The notes below the pieces were generated by a model. The model worked only from the letters and a program-made list of their open reading frames with translations. It ran no database searches and was not told where the DNA came from. Positions 17,697 to 26,345 of a stretch of 64,000 nucleotides of DNA are shown piece by piece. The position numbers were made by a program, and so were the translations under genes. The DNA lies in NCBI GenBank assembly GCA_037481695.1, contig JBBFLE010000001.1:316989-380988 (forward strand), written 5' to 3'. Each line of letters starts with the position of its first letter. Within the stretch, counting starts at the first letter, position 1. The DNA is from a bacterium (GTDB taxonomy: Bacteria > Desulfobacterota > Desulfocorpusculales > Desulfocorpusculum).

Positions 17697-19418
17697 GTGA
17701 GGGCTCTTCTTTTGAACATGAAGGCCTGGATGATTTTTTGGGGATTTTTGTGCTTGGGGTTTCCTGCTCATTCGTCCGGAGAGCCCGACTTCTTTTCCCT
17801 TAGAGCCTCCCAAGAGATCATGGAGCCGACCTACGATTGGGTGATTCGAGGAGGGTTGATCTACGACGGAACAGGAGCGCCCCCATGGATAGGGGATCTG
17901 GGGATAAGGGGCGACAGGATAATAGATCTTGCCCCTTTTATCCCTGGCAGGGCACTGAGGGAAGTCCATGCCAGTGGGCTGGCAGTAGCCCCAGGCTTCA
18001 TAAACATGCTCAGCTGGGCCACAGAATCCCTGCTTGTGGACGGAAGCTCACAGAGCGATATCCGCCAAGGCGTCACCCTGGAAGTCTTTGGCGAAGGACG
18101 CTCCATGGGCCCCCTCAACGAGCCCATGCGCCGAGAGCTTATCCGCTCTCAGGGAACCTTAAAGTACGAGGTTCCATGGACAACCCTGGGGGAGTACCTG
18201 GAGCATCTTGTGTCCAGGGGAGTATCTACCAATGTTGCCTCTTTTGTTGGGGCCACAACCTTGCGCATGCACGTCATGGGCGAAAGGCCCCAGGCTCCCT
18301 CGCCCAAGGAACTGGAGCACATGTGCCAGCTATTGCGCCATGCCATGGAAGAAGGGGCCATGGGCCTTGGAAGCGCACTCATCTACACACCCGGGGCTTA
18401 CGCCAAGACCCAGGAGCTCATCGCTCTGGCCAGGGTGGTTTCCCAGTACAACGGGCTGTACATCTCCCACATCCGTAACGAGGGCAGCTGGCTGCTGGAT
18501 GCCCTGGACGAGTTCATCCAAATAGCCAGACAGGCGGGCGTAAGGGCCGAGATCTACCATCTTAAGGCTGCCGGAAGGGAGAACTGGGACAAGCTTGATG
18601 AGGCCATAGCCAGAATAGAGGCTGCCAGGCAGCAGGGGCTTCAAATAACCGCCAACATGTACGTGTATGATGCCAGCTCCACTTCCCTGGATGTTCTGCT
18701 ACCTCCTTGGGTGCACAGGGGAGGCTCCGAGGCCATGATAAGAAGGCTCAAAGACAAGGAAACCAGAAAGAGGATCCTCAAGACACTCAGGGTCAGGGAA
18801 CCAGAAGGGATTCGCCTTCTCAACCTTAGGAAGGATTCCCTGAAACCCCTGGCAGGCAAGACTCTGTTGGAGGTAGCAGAGCTTTGGAATATGACGCCAG
18901 AAGAGGCGCTTTGCGAACTGGTGCTCAGGGATGGAGCCGGGGTAAAGATGCTCAGGTTCACGATCTCTGAAGAGAACATCCGAAAGCAGATCCTGCTGCC
19001 TTGGGTGAGTTTCGGCTCTGACGGAGGCTCTTTTTCAACAGAAGGTCCTTTTCTTGGTTTCAATACTCACCCACGAGCCTTCGGAAATTTCGCCAGGCTG
19101 TTGGGAAAATATGTTCGGGAAGAAAAACTGATCCCTTTGGAAGAGGCCATTCGAAGACTCACTTCACTTCCTGCTTCTAATCTCAGGCTCAAGGAGCGAG
19201 GAAAGCTAAGCCCAGGCTATTTCGCGGACGTGGTTGTCTTGGATCCCAAGAACATAAAAGACCACGCCACTTACCAAGACCCCCACAGGTACTCTACAGG
19301 TGTTCTTCATGTTTTTGTAAACGGCGTGCAGGTTTTAAAAGATGGCGAGCACACAGGGGCCAGGCCAGGAAGGGTGGTCAGGGGGCCAGGATGGAAGGGT
19401 CTGCCATCTTCTCCTTGA
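17697..19418 (+). CDS. exported N-acyl-D-amino-acid deacylase-like amidohydrolase lacking the HxH motif
   Basis: Amidohydrolase-superfamily protein of 573 aa resembling D-aminoacylase. The GTG start has GGAG five bases upstream and gives a signal peptide (MKAWMIFWGFLCLGF). The family frame is clear: DWVIRGGLIYDGTG, IRGDRI, the ISHIRNEG and EIYHLKAAG strands with metal/catalytic His, FGSDGGSF, THPRAFGNFARLLGKYVRE, and the C-terminal PGYFADVVVLDP. The usual PGFIDxHTHxD metal site is PGFINMLSWATE instead, so the first two metal His are absent. I recall other homologues with this NMLSW form; their activity is not settled. Possible substrates are D-amino acid derivatives. Confidence 0.85.
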   Translation: MRALLLNMKAWMIFWGFLCLGFPAHSSGEPDFFSLRASQEIMEPTYDWVIRGGLIYDGTGAPPWIGDLGIRGDRIIDLAPFIPGRALREVHASGLAVAPGFINMLSWATESLLVDGSSQSDIRQGVTLEVFGEGRSMGPLNEPMRRELIRSQGTLKYEVPWTTLGEYLEHLVSRGVSTNVASFVGATTLRMHVMGERPQAPSPKELEHMCQLLRHAMEEGAMGLGSALIYTPGAYAKTQELIALARVVSQYNGLYISHIRNEGSWLLDALDEFIQIARQAGVRAEIYHLKAAGRENWDKLDEAIARIEAARQQGLQITANMYVYDASSTSLDVLLPPWVHRGGSEAMIRRLKDKETRKRILKTLRVREPEGIRLLNLRKDSLKPLAGKTLLEVAELWNMTPEEALCELVLRDGAGVKMLRFTISEENIRKQILLPWVSFGSDGGSFSTEGPFLGFNTHPRAFGNFARLLGKYVREEKLIPLEEAIRRLTSLPASNLRLKERGKLSPGYFADVVVLDPKNIKDHATYQDPHRYSTGVLHVFVNGVQVLKDGEHTGARPGRVVRGPGWKGLPSSP

Positions 19419-19547
19419 AGCAAACCCCTCAAGCCGCCTTTTTTGGCTGGCCTTTGCAAGAGAGTTGAGCCCTCAATTCACCAAGCTCTTAAAGCGCGGG
19501 CAGACTTAAATGTATTAGAGATACAGGCTCAACAGAATAATGCCTTT

Positions 19548-20237
19548 TTAGGGGCTGGCTTCAAACACCTCCATCATCTCCACCCGCGCCTGGGGAGCTA
19601 TGATTCTGACATTGGTCTCTATGTCATGGAGATGGGCTTTGACATCTTCCCGGCAGATCCCTCGAGGAGCGTATATTGCAAAGATCACGTCTCGGGTCTG
19701 CGGTCTTATGCGGGTGCGCTTGTCAGGGCCGTAGAGGACACTGGATATGACTCCCTCTTGGTCCCTCATGATCATGTCCCTGGGCTTGAGAGACTGTTCC
19801 TTTCCATTGAGCAACACGTAGGACTCTTCTTTCTGTGAAGCTTGGAGCCTCACGGGTGGCCGGATGCTGTCCAGGTCGTGTCCGGCCGTTAGGATCATGT
19901 TTTTGAGCTCTGCTAGAAACATGGCATCCACCAGCGAGAAGCCGCCTCCTATGGGCTTACCCTTGAATACAACAGACTCTAGCTGTAGCTTCACGTGGTA
20001 GGTCTTATGAAAGAGCCTGTAGTAATCACTATAGGCCATTATCACCGGATGCTTATCCACACGGGATCTGCCGGCTCCAGAGTACAGAGTGCGCAGTTGT
20101 CTTTCCAGATCCCTTTTCTTCTCATCCAGGGCTGGATGACCCGGCGGGTTGGCCACATCCCGCATGAGAAGTACTGCGGCGTAAGAACCATTGAAAACCT
20201 CCTTCCAGGATTCGGATACCTCAAAGACAAATCCCAT
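19548..20237 (-). CDS. B3/B4 tRNA-binding-domain protein (COG3382)
   Basis: Stand-alone relative of the B3/B4 editing domain of bacterial phenylalanyl-tRNA synthetase beta chain, 229 aa. Recognisable features are the GFSLVDAMFLAELKNMILTAGHDLDSI segment (partly shown) with its GHD turn, LLNGKEQSLKPRDMIMRDQEG and ISSVLYGPDKRT. In PheT this fold clears mis-charged tRNA; free-standing members have no proven job but are often suspected of similar editing. No membrane or signal segment. It converges on the amidohydrolase gene and diverges from the Cys-rich mini-protein. Confidence 0.78.
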   Translation of the reverse strand: MGFVFEVSESWKEVFNGSYAAVLLMRDVANPPGHPALDEKKRDLERQLRTLYSGAGRSRVDKHPVIMAYSDYYRLFHKTYHVKLQLESVVFKGKPIGGGFSLVDAMFLAELKNMILTAGHDLDSIRPPVRLQASQKEESYVLLNGKEQSLKPRDMIMRDQEGVISSVLYGPDKRTRIRPQTRDVIFAIYAPRGICREDVKAHLHDIETNVRIIAPQARVEMMEVFEASP

Positions 20238-20340
20238 GTCTCAACCTCCCATGAGGGAACACCCTGGGCAGGATCTTAACTCCGCCTTTGTCATGCATGA
20301 GGATATAAGCACCACCCAAACAATCCCTATCATAGCAGTT

Positions 20341-20359
20341 CATGGCCTGTCAGGCCATG
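20341..20359. repeat. perfect 19-base palindrome in a divergent intergenic region
   Basis: CATGGCCT, GTC, AGGCCATG: 8-base arms and a 3-base centre, about 87 bases upstream of the Cys-rich mini-protein ATG and 104 bases from the B3/B4 gene start. The position suits a dimeric regulator site or a tight hairpin; no run of T follows. Confidence 0.4.
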
Positions 20360-20445
20360 GTGCCAGAAGGTTTGCCCCGTTGCCCCATGAGCCACAGCAG
20401 GGTATCCTCAATCTTGGACGCTTGAAGGCAGCTGGAGATAAAACT

Positions 20446-20655
20446 ATGAAGTGCAAGAAACATCCGGAGCAAGAGGCCATGGCGCTGTGCGAGAAGTTCC
20501 AGGTGGGCTACTGCCATCTGTGCTGTGATGATCCTGAGCTCCCAGATGGCTGTATGTGCACAAGCCCCACAGTTCATTGTCAGTTCCGCACCCGGTGCAT
20601 AGTCTGGGAGATGTCCAAGAACAGGAGAAGAAGACTCTTGGAGAAACAAGACTGA
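20446..20655 (+). CDS. Cys-rich 69-residue protein, unknown
   Basis: A compact ORF from the ATG at 20446 (GGAG nine bases upstream). The frame is open further upstream, but that part lacks composition typical of protein. The protein has eight to nine Cys and several His in a spaced pattern: CKKHPEQEAMALCEKF, then YCHLCC, CMCTSPTVHCQF and CIVWEM, ending in a basic NRRRRLLEKQ tail. CxxH and CxxC spacing suggests one or two zinc sites of B-box-like type. It lies 26 bases before the M20 hydrolase start, probably co-transcribed. I do not recognise a function. Confidence 0.6.
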   Translation: MKCKKHPEQEAMALCEKFQVGYCHLCCDDPELPDGCMCTSPTVHCQFRTRCIVWEMSKNRRRRLLEKQD

Positions 20656-20681
20656 CCCAGAGGTTACAGGGGCTGATTTTC

Positions 20682-21941
20682 ATGAGGAGGCGGCAAGTGA
20701 AGGTGGCTCAACTGCGTGTAAATGGAAAACGCTTGAGAGAATCCATGGAGACAATGGCACGAATCGGTGGAACAAAGGGCGGAGGCATGTACAGACTCGC
20801 TTTGAGCAAAGAGGATCGGGAAGCCAGGGATTTGCTCATTAGCTGGCTTGGGGAGCTCAACCTCAAGGTAACAGTGGACCAGATGGGCAACATTTTCGCT
20901 CGAAGATCGGCAATACGCGAGGAACTTCCTGCGGTGCTCATGGGTTCCCACCTGGACACCCAGCCTTTCGGAGGCAGATTTGACGGGGTGTTGGGAGTCA
21001 TGGGAGCACTTGAGGTAATGCGCACCTTGCAGGATCGATCCATACAGACCACCAGGGCTCTTGTGCTTTGCGACTGGACCAATGAGGAAGGCTCTCGGTT
21101 CAGTCCAGGTGTCATGGGCTCCGGGGTATGGGCGGGAAAGCTTCAGTTGGAAGAGATCCATAAACGCCAGGATTTACAAGGCCGAAGCGTAAAAGAGGAG
21201 CTCAGGCGCATAGGCTACCTTGGGCAGAGCCCTTGTAGGGCTTTCCCGGTACATGCTTACTATGAGCTGCATGTGGAACAAGGCCCTGTTTTAGACAAAA
21301 TGGGCATTCCCATAGGGGTTCCTAGGGGAGTAGTGTGCATTCACTGGTACGAGGTGCTGGTACAAGGAGAGAGCAACCAGGTAGGTCCAACTCCCATGGA
21401 AGCACGTCATGATGCCCTGTGTGCAGCCTCGGAGATGATCCTGCATGTGGAATCAGTGGCAAAGGCTGCTGGAGCCGGGCTTGTGGCCACAGTGGGGCGC
21501 ATACAAAACCATCCAGACTCACCCAACATCATTCCTGGAAGAGTGCTTTTCACGGTGGACATACGTTCATGGGATGAGGAGCTGGCTCTGCGCTCATGGC
21601 AGGAAATGGAAAAGGGATTCCGGGAAATGGCTGCCCGAAGGGGATGCTCCATAGAAATCCAGACTCTCTGGAGAGTGGATCATGTGGAGTTCGATCCCAA
21701 GCTTCTCCATAGGGTTCGCGAAAAGGCCAGAGCCTTGGGTTACGAGACCTTGGACATGCAAAGCGCTGCAGGCCACGATGCAAGCTATCTGGCCATGGTT
21801 GCTCCCACTGCCATGATATTCGTGCCCAGCATTGGGGGCAGGAGTCATGTGGAACTCGAGGAAACAAGCTGGGAGCACTGTGAGGCAGGAGCAAATGTGC
21901 TCTTGCAATGCGCCCTGGCATCTGCCCAAGAGGAAGATTAG
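20682..21941 (+). CDS. M20-family carbamoylase / allantoate amidohydrolase-type hydrolase
   Basis: Zinc- or manganese-dependent amidase of the AllC / N-carbamoyl-L-amino-acid hydrolase / beta-ureidopropionase group, 419 aa. Metal and catalytic motifs are in order: GSHLDTQPFGGRFDGVLGV, TNEEGSRF, ELHVEQGP and AGHDASYLA near the C-terminus, with the dimer-domain IIPGRVLFTVDIR between. Start 20682 has AGGGG nine bases upstream; the frame is open further upstream. Product would be an amino acid from a carbamoyl or ureido compound; which one is undecided. No hydantoinase or purine catabolism gene is nearby. Confidence 0.9.
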   Translation: MRRRQVKVAQLRVNGKRLRESMETMARIGGTKGGGMYRLALSKEDREARDLLISWLGELNLKVTVDQMGNIFARRSAIREELPAVLMGSHLDTQPFGGRFDGVLGVMGALEVMRTLQDRSIQTTRALVLCDWTNEEGSRFSPGVMGSGVWAGKLQLEEIHKRQDLQGRSVKEELRRIGYLGQSPCRAFPVHAYYELHVEQGPVLDKMGIPIGVPRGVVCIHWYEVLVQGESNQVGPTPMEARHDALCAASEMILHVESVAKAAGAGLVATVGRIQNHPDSPNIIPGRVLFTVDIRSWDEELALRSWQEMEKGFREMAARRGCSIEIQTLWRVDHVEFDPKLLHRVREKARALGYETLDMQSAAGHDASYLAMVAPTAMIFVPSIGGRSHVELEETSWEHCEAGANVLLQCALASAQEED

Positions 21942-22297
21942 TGGACTAGGCCCTCATTTTCAGGATTTCTGGATGATCATGGCCAACTTCACCATATCCT
22001 GGGACGAGCCCATCTATGCCCAGAGCCAGCCCGATTTTTTCTGTGGAGTCCTTCCCCGGTCCAGACCCGGAAAAAAGCGCCAGGTTTCAAGGACAAAGCC
22101 CCAACCTCATGGATTATGGAAAATGATCTGGTTTGGGATGGCTGGATCCTGGCTCAATGAGGCCAGGATCTTTCATTTGGGATCTTGCAGGGGGTCCATT
22201 CCTGTAAAATGCCGGTGACCTGGCCGCTGGACTCCAAAGAGCAGCCTTGGGCTGATCTGCATTTGTGACATGGGGCTTATGCCGGATAAATAATGCC
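21942..22297. other. intergenic region between convergent genes
   Basis: 356 bases between the M20 hydrolase (plus) and moaD-like gene (minus). An open plus frame to 22218 has no ribosome site and reads out of the M20 gene in another frame. The only structure seen is the hairpin at 22145-22170. Confidence 0.5.
22145..22170 (+). terminator. hairpin between convergent genes, possible terminator
   Basis: GATCCTGGC, eight-base loop, GCCAGGATC (perfect 9-bp stem), followed on the plus strand by TTTCATTT. The T-tract is imperfect, so efficiency is doubtful; it could serve the M20 hydrolase transcript. Confidence 0.4.
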
Positions 22298-22540
22298 TCA
22301 TCCCCCGTTTAAGACCGGAAGAATTTCTATTTTCTGGCCTGGCTTGGGGCATTCTGAAAGGGGAAAGCTCTTACCGTCTACCAGAGCCAACATCACCTCT
22401 TCCCTTGGGATTCCCAGCTCCTCCAGCACCTGGGCCAGGCTCTTTCCCTGCTGCCAAGGGACATGCTGCTCAGGATCCTTTGCCCCAGCGTATCTCCACA
22501 GATGTCCGCGAAGCAGGATCCTAACCCTTGTCTCAAACAT
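22298..22540 (-). CDS. MoaD/ThiS-family sulfur carrier beside the AOR gene
   Basis: 80-residue ubiquitin-fold protein. It begins FETRVRILLRGHLWRYAG, has the ALVDGKSFPLSE turn and PKPGQKIEILPVLNGG at the C-terminus; the terminal Gly-Gly is required for adenylation and thiocarboxylation in this family. The ATG at 22540 shares one base with the stop of the aldehyde:ferredoxin oxidoreductase gene (TGATG), so the pair is co-translated. Such MoaD-like genes frequently accompany AOR family enzymes and are thought to supply sulfur for the tungsto- or molybdopterin dithiolene. Confidence 0.85.
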   Translation of the reverse strand: MFETRVRILLRGHLWRYAGAKDPEQHVPWQQGKSLAQVLEELGIPREEVMLALVDGKSFPLSECPKPGQKIEILPVLNGG

Positions 22541-24390
22541 CAGCCCAGTGTCCAGCCCAATCCGAGTTCTTCCAATTTCTCCCTTGCGGGAATCCCTTCC
22601 TGGCTCCAACCCCTGAGGCTGTAATACTCCTGAAGCATTCTACCCAGGTGCGGCAAGACCCCTTTTGCCCTGCCTTGTGGCCTGGGATGCACTAGAAATC
22701 TGGACGGCAGCCAGTCGTCTTTCCTGGTGATTCCCAGTCGAAGGTTGTACATGCGTTTCAGGTTGAAGATCCTCTCCCCCACCAGGAGAAGCTCTTGCTG
22801 GTCCATTTCCCATCCTGTCACCAGCTCCACCCACCTGGCTATGGTGCTGGGCCCTACCCTGCCTATAAAGAGGAACTTGCACAACCCCAGAGGGTTATAC
22901 ACGCTCATGTAGTTCTGCAGGTCAAAGGTTATCTTGGCCTTCCCATCCACGCCGTGAGGATCCGGGGGTTCCATGTAACCCATGTCAGCCAGTGGTATAC
23001 CCCTGCCCAGGAAATAACTTAGAGACTCCAGGTGGCATGCTCCCCTGTTGGCAGTGGCATAGTTGGCGGCCATGCACGTGAAAGCCCGTGGGTCATGGTA
23101 GGCCATCTCCAGGCCCTTGACATCGGTGCGGAATTCATGGGCCAGAGGCCCAAGCACACGGGCCGCCTCCCTGGTTCCCTGAGCCAGGAGTGCACCTAGC
23201 CCCTCGTTCCTACCCATCCAATCCACCAGTGCCAAAATGGTCTGGGGATCCCCCCACCTAAGCTCCAACCCGCCTGTGTCCTTGGCCGTGATCAGACCCT
23301 TCTCAAAGCATTCCATGGCAAAGGCCGCTGCCGCACTGGCGGATATAGTGTCAAGGCCATAACGGTTGCATTTCTCATTGGCCAGGGCAATGGCTTGGAA
23401 GTCAGAGTTCAAGAGATTTCCCCCGAATCCAGCCACGGTCTCGTACTCGGGCTGGTGTGAGTCCACCAAAGTTTCTGAACCGTTTTGGATCCGGATGGAT
23501 TTCCCACACCCGATGGGGCAGCCAAAACAGGCATAATGCCCACTGAAGTATTTGGGCAAATTGGTCTGGCCGCATGTGGCCCTGGCGCCATCAGGCCAGG
23601 AACCGCCCCTCCAGTTACTTATGGGCAGGTCCCCGTGGGCCTCCACTGCCTCGACTCCGCCAGGAGTCCCGAACCTGCTTAGGCCCGCAGCCCCTTTTTT
23701 TATCTTGGGGAGTTGCTCTTTAACTAGCAGCTTCAATCCCTCTGGGTCATGGCCATGAAGCTTACCCACACCCCTTACGACCAAGGCCTTTAGGTTCTTG
23801 GAGCCCATCAAGGCTCCAAAACCGCAACGTCCCGCAGCCCTGGAATGTCTGCCTTCGAAAATCACCGAAGCTATCCTTGCTAGCCCCTCTCCTGCGGGGC
23901 CTATGGCCGCCACCCTAGCCCTTGGATCTGTCTCCAAACAGAGCCTCTTTTCGGTCTCAAAGGTATCCAGCCCCCAAAGATGCCGTGCATCCCTGATTTC
24001 CAATTTGCCCTTGGTTATCCAGAGGTACACTGGAGATTCGGCCCTTCCCCTCAGGATGAGCCCATCCACCCCTGTGGCCTTGAGGGCCGCACCCCAATAG
24101 CCTCCTGCTGTGGACTCACCCCATATGCCCGTCAAAGGCGACCTGCCGCAAAGCACGGTCCGGCATGCCGTAGGGGCAGTGCTGCCAGTAAGAAGCCCGG
24201 CAATGATAAGAAGCGGGCTTGAAGGCTCCAAGGGGTCTGTGCCACCATCCAGCTCTGCCATCAGGATCTTGGCACCGATTCCGCTTCCCCCAAAATACTG
24301 CCTGAGGTCCTGTTCTGAGACCTCTGTTTTGGATACCACTCTGTCAGAAAGATCTACCTCCCAGAAAACGCCCCAATAGCCTTTACCCAC
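22540..24390 (-). CDS. aldehyde:ferredoxin oxidoreductase family protein (tungsten-type)
   Basis: 616 aa, GTG start with AGGAGG just upstream. N-terminal GGSGIGAKIL and a long bis-pterin domain with ESTAGGYWG and GRCGFGALMGSKNLKA; the [4Fe-4S] site is built from CFGCPIGC near residue 290 and a distal Cys in YNPLGLCKF, the standard AOR pattern. In this family aldehydes are oxidised to acids with ferredoxin as acceptor, or acids reduced; substrate range cannot be told from sequence. It lies 106 bases after the CoA transferase in the same direction, so it may be the tail of the methylmalonyl-CoA operon or a separate unit with moaD. Confidence 0.93.
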   Translation of the reverse strand: MGKGYWGVFWEVDLSDRVVSKTEVSEQDLRQYFGGSGIGAKILMAELDGGTDPLEPSSPLLIIAGLLTGSTAPTACRTVLCGRSPLTGIWGESTAGGYWGAALKATGVDGLILRGRAESPVYLWITKGKLEIRDARHLWGLDTFETEKRLCLETDPRARVAAIGPAGEGLARIASVIFEGRHSRAAGRCGFGALMGSKNLKALVVRGVGKLHGHDPEGLKLLVKEQLPKIKKGAAGLSRFGTPGGVEAVEAHGDLPISNWRGGSWPDGARATCGQTNLPKYFSGHYACFGCPIGCGKSIRIQNGSETLVDSHQPEYETVAGFGGNLLNSDFQAIALANEKCNRYGLDTISASAAAAFAMECFEKGLITAKDTGGLELRWGDPQTILALVDWMGRNEGLGALLAQGTREAARVLGPLAHEFRTDVKGLEMAYHDPRAFTCMAANYATANRGACHLESLSYFLGRGIPLADMGYMEPPDPHGVDGKAKITFDLQNYMSVYNPLGLCKFLFIGRVGPSTIARWVELVTGWEMDQQELLLVGERIFNLKRMYNLRLGITRKDDWLPSRFLVHPRPQGRAKGVLPHLGRMLQEYYSLRGWSQEGIPAREKLEELGLGWTLG

Positions 24391-24496
24391 AATACCTCCT
24401 CATGGTCCCCCTGGCATGGGGGGCCGGTTATTATTCATTGCTTCAGCCCGGATCATTCAGCTATCATGAATCATGTGGGCTCACTATGAACTGTCA

Positions 24497-25729
24497 CTAG
24501 ATTACCCCTTGTTGTTGCAGGAGGCCAATCTCCTCATCCCCCATCTCCAGCATCTCTCGAAGGATCTCCTGGGTGTGCTGGCCCAACAAGGGTGGTGGGA
24601 TTCTCAGAGAGCCAGGGCTTCTCTCCATGCGAATGGGGATTCCTGTCACCTTAATACGGCCGGCCGTGGGGTGGTCCATTTCCTGGACCATGTCCAGGGC
24701 CATTGTCTGAGGTGAACTGAGGGCTTCCCCTATTGTCCACACAGGACCATTGGGGATACCGGCCTTGTCCAAAATATCCCTCAACTCCTGGCTTGTGTAA
24801 TTCATGGTGCGTTCTTCTATTACCTGGATGAGGGCAGGACGGTTCTCAACCCTCTTGGGATTGGATTCGAATCTGGGATCTTTTTCGTATGCCTCCATTG
24901 CCAGGACGCGGCAGAGGGTGGACCAAAGGGAGTTGTTGCCCACGGCTATGTTGATGTGCCCGTCCTTGGTGCGAAAGCTCTCGTAGGGGGCTATGAGGGG
25001 ATGCTGGTTCCCCTGGGGTTTGGGGGAAACCCCCAAGGCAAAGTATCTGCCTGCCTGGAAGGTAAGCTGCGCCAGCTGTCCCTGGAAAAGAGAAGTCTCC
25101 AAGCGCTGCCCCTCTCCTGTGCGTTCCCTGTGGAAAAGGGCCACCATGATGCCGTAGGCCGCAAACATGCCTGCCACGATGTCGGCCTGGGCTATTCCCA
25201 CTCTGTAAGGTGGCCCCTCAGGCGGGCCTGTTACACTCATTATTCCGCCCATGCCCTGAGCTATGAGGTCATAGCCCGGTCTTTGGGCTTCCGGGCCTAT
25301 GCTTCCAAAACCAGTTATGGCGCAGTAAACAAGTCTGGGCTGAAGCTTACTGAGTTCTTCATACCCAAGCCCCAACTCATCCATGGTACCCGGCCGGAAG
25401 TTCTCCACCAACACATCTGAGCGCTTGGCCAGCTCTTTTAAGATCTCTTTGCCCTTTTGGGACTTCAGATTCAGGGTCATGCTCCGCTTATTCCTGTTGA
25501 CGCTCAGGAAATAGCTGCTCTCCCCCTCTTGGAATGGAGGCCCATAGTGACGGGCCTCATCCCCGACCCTGGGCATTTCCACCTTTATGATCTCGGCCCC
25601 CATGTCTCCCAACATCATGGTGCAATAAGGACCAGCCAAAGCCCTGGAAAGATCAAGCACTCTTACCCCTTGGAGCGCCAAGCTGCCCATTTCCATTCCT
25701 CCTGCCAAGGTCTCCCTTGGATCTTTCAT
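24497..25729 (-). CDS. family III CoA transferase (CaiB/BaiF)
   Basis: 410 aa from ATG 25729, which overlaps the epimerase stop (ATGA). The N-terminal GVRVLDLSRALAGPYCTMML, IIKVEMPRVGDEAR, VENFRPGTMDELGLGYE and the RPGYDLIAQGMGG segment are diagnostic; the Asp of GYD is the active-site residue that forms a CoA-linked intermediate. It transfers CoA between carboxylic acids, for example from succinyl-CoA to an incoming acid. Its place at the end of a propionyl-CoA/methylmalonyl-CoA operon suggests activation of propionate or a related acid, with succinyl-CoA as donor; this is inference. Confidence 0.92.
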   Translation of the reverse strand: MKDPRETLAGGMEMGSLALQGVRVLDLSRALAGPYCTMMLGDMGAEIIKVEMPRVGDEARHYGPPFQEGESSYFLSVNRNKRSMTLNLKSQKGKEILKELAKRSDVLVENFRPGTMDELGLGYEELSKLQPRLVYCAITGFGSIGPEAQRPGYDLIAQGMGGIMSVTGPPEGPPYRVGIAQADIVAGMFAAYGIMVALFHRERTGEGQRLETSLFQGQLAQLTFQAGRYFALGVSPKPQGNQHPLIAPYESFRTKDGHINIAVGNNSLWSTLCRVLAMEAYEKDPRFESNPKRVENRPALIQVIEERTMNYTSQELRDILDKAGIPNGPVWTIGEALSSPQTMALDMVQEMDHPTAGRIKVTGIPIRMERSPGSLRIPPPLLGQHTQEILREMLEMGDEEIGLLQQQGVI

Positions 25730-26133
25730 TTGTGTCTCTCGCAAAGCTCCAACAAGACTCCGTGGGTCTCTTTGGGATGGATGAAGGCTATGCGCGCCCC
25801 CCCGGCTCCCCTCCTGGGTTTCTCATCTATGAGCCTGACCCCCTTGGCCTTGAGCTCCTGGAGGGCCTGCTCCAAATCATCCACCCTGAGAGCTATGTGT
25901 TGTACACCTTCTCCCCTGGCTTCTATGAATTTGGCCACAGGGCCATCAGGCCGGGTCGACTCCAGTATCTCTATCTCTCCCTCCCCCAGAGGCAGGAAGG
26001 CCACCTTTACGGCCTGATCCTCTATGGTTTCAAAACCCTCAGAAACCATGCCCAGCTTCTCAACGAAAAACTCCAAAGCGGCCTTCATGTCCTTGGAGGC
26101 CACACCTATGTGGTCGATGTGCAGTATCTTCAT
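25726..26133 (-). CDS. mce: methylmalonyl-CoA epimerase
   Basis: 135-residue glyoxalase-fold enzyme interconverting (S)- and (R)-methylmalonyl-CoA. HIDHIGVASKDMKAAL supplies the first metal His, VKVAFLPLGEGEIEILE and GVQHIALRVDDLEQAL further ligands, and IHPKETHGVLLEL the last. Start at ATG 26133 has AAGGAGAG close upstream; an in-frame ATG at 26211 is not supported by a ribosome site. It is four bases into the CoA transferase gene and 212 bases after mcmA2. Confidence 0.93.
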   Translation of the reverse strand: MKILHIDHIGVASKDMKAALEFFVEKLGMVSEGFETIEDQAVKVAFLPLGEGEIEILESTRPDGPVAKFIEARGEGVQHIALRVDDLEQALQELKAKGVRLIDEKPRRGAGGARIAFIHPKETHGVLLELCERHK

Positions 26134-26231
26134 ACTTCTCTCCTTCCTGAGCCTGGCATCTTTTATAAGACCGGGTATGGATAGAACTCCGTGCCAAGAT
26201 CTTGATCCCATAAAACTTTTGGGCCTAAAGG

Positions 26232-26249
26232 CTCAAAGCTTTCTTTGAG
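26232..26249 (-). repeat. hairpin in the mcmA2-mce spacer
   Basis: CTCAAAG, AAAG, CTTTGAG on the minus strand: a perfect 7-bp stem with a four-base loop in the longest gap (212 bases) inside the CoA-pathway genes. No clean T-run follows, so RNA processing or stability is as likely as attenuation. Confidence 0.35.
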
Positions 26250-26345
26250 GCTCAGAGACTGCTTAGCCCCCAAGCCCAGGGGTAAGCTCAAACATGTCAG
26301 GTAGAGGGCCGTCTCTTCTCCCAACCCATTTGCCCCCATCTGGTC

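Noticed and set aside
21832-22218. Plus-strand ORF of 128 codons overlapping the end of the M20 hydrolase gene
   Set aside because: Starts in the wrong frame inside a conserved gene, no ribosome site, composition not protein-like.
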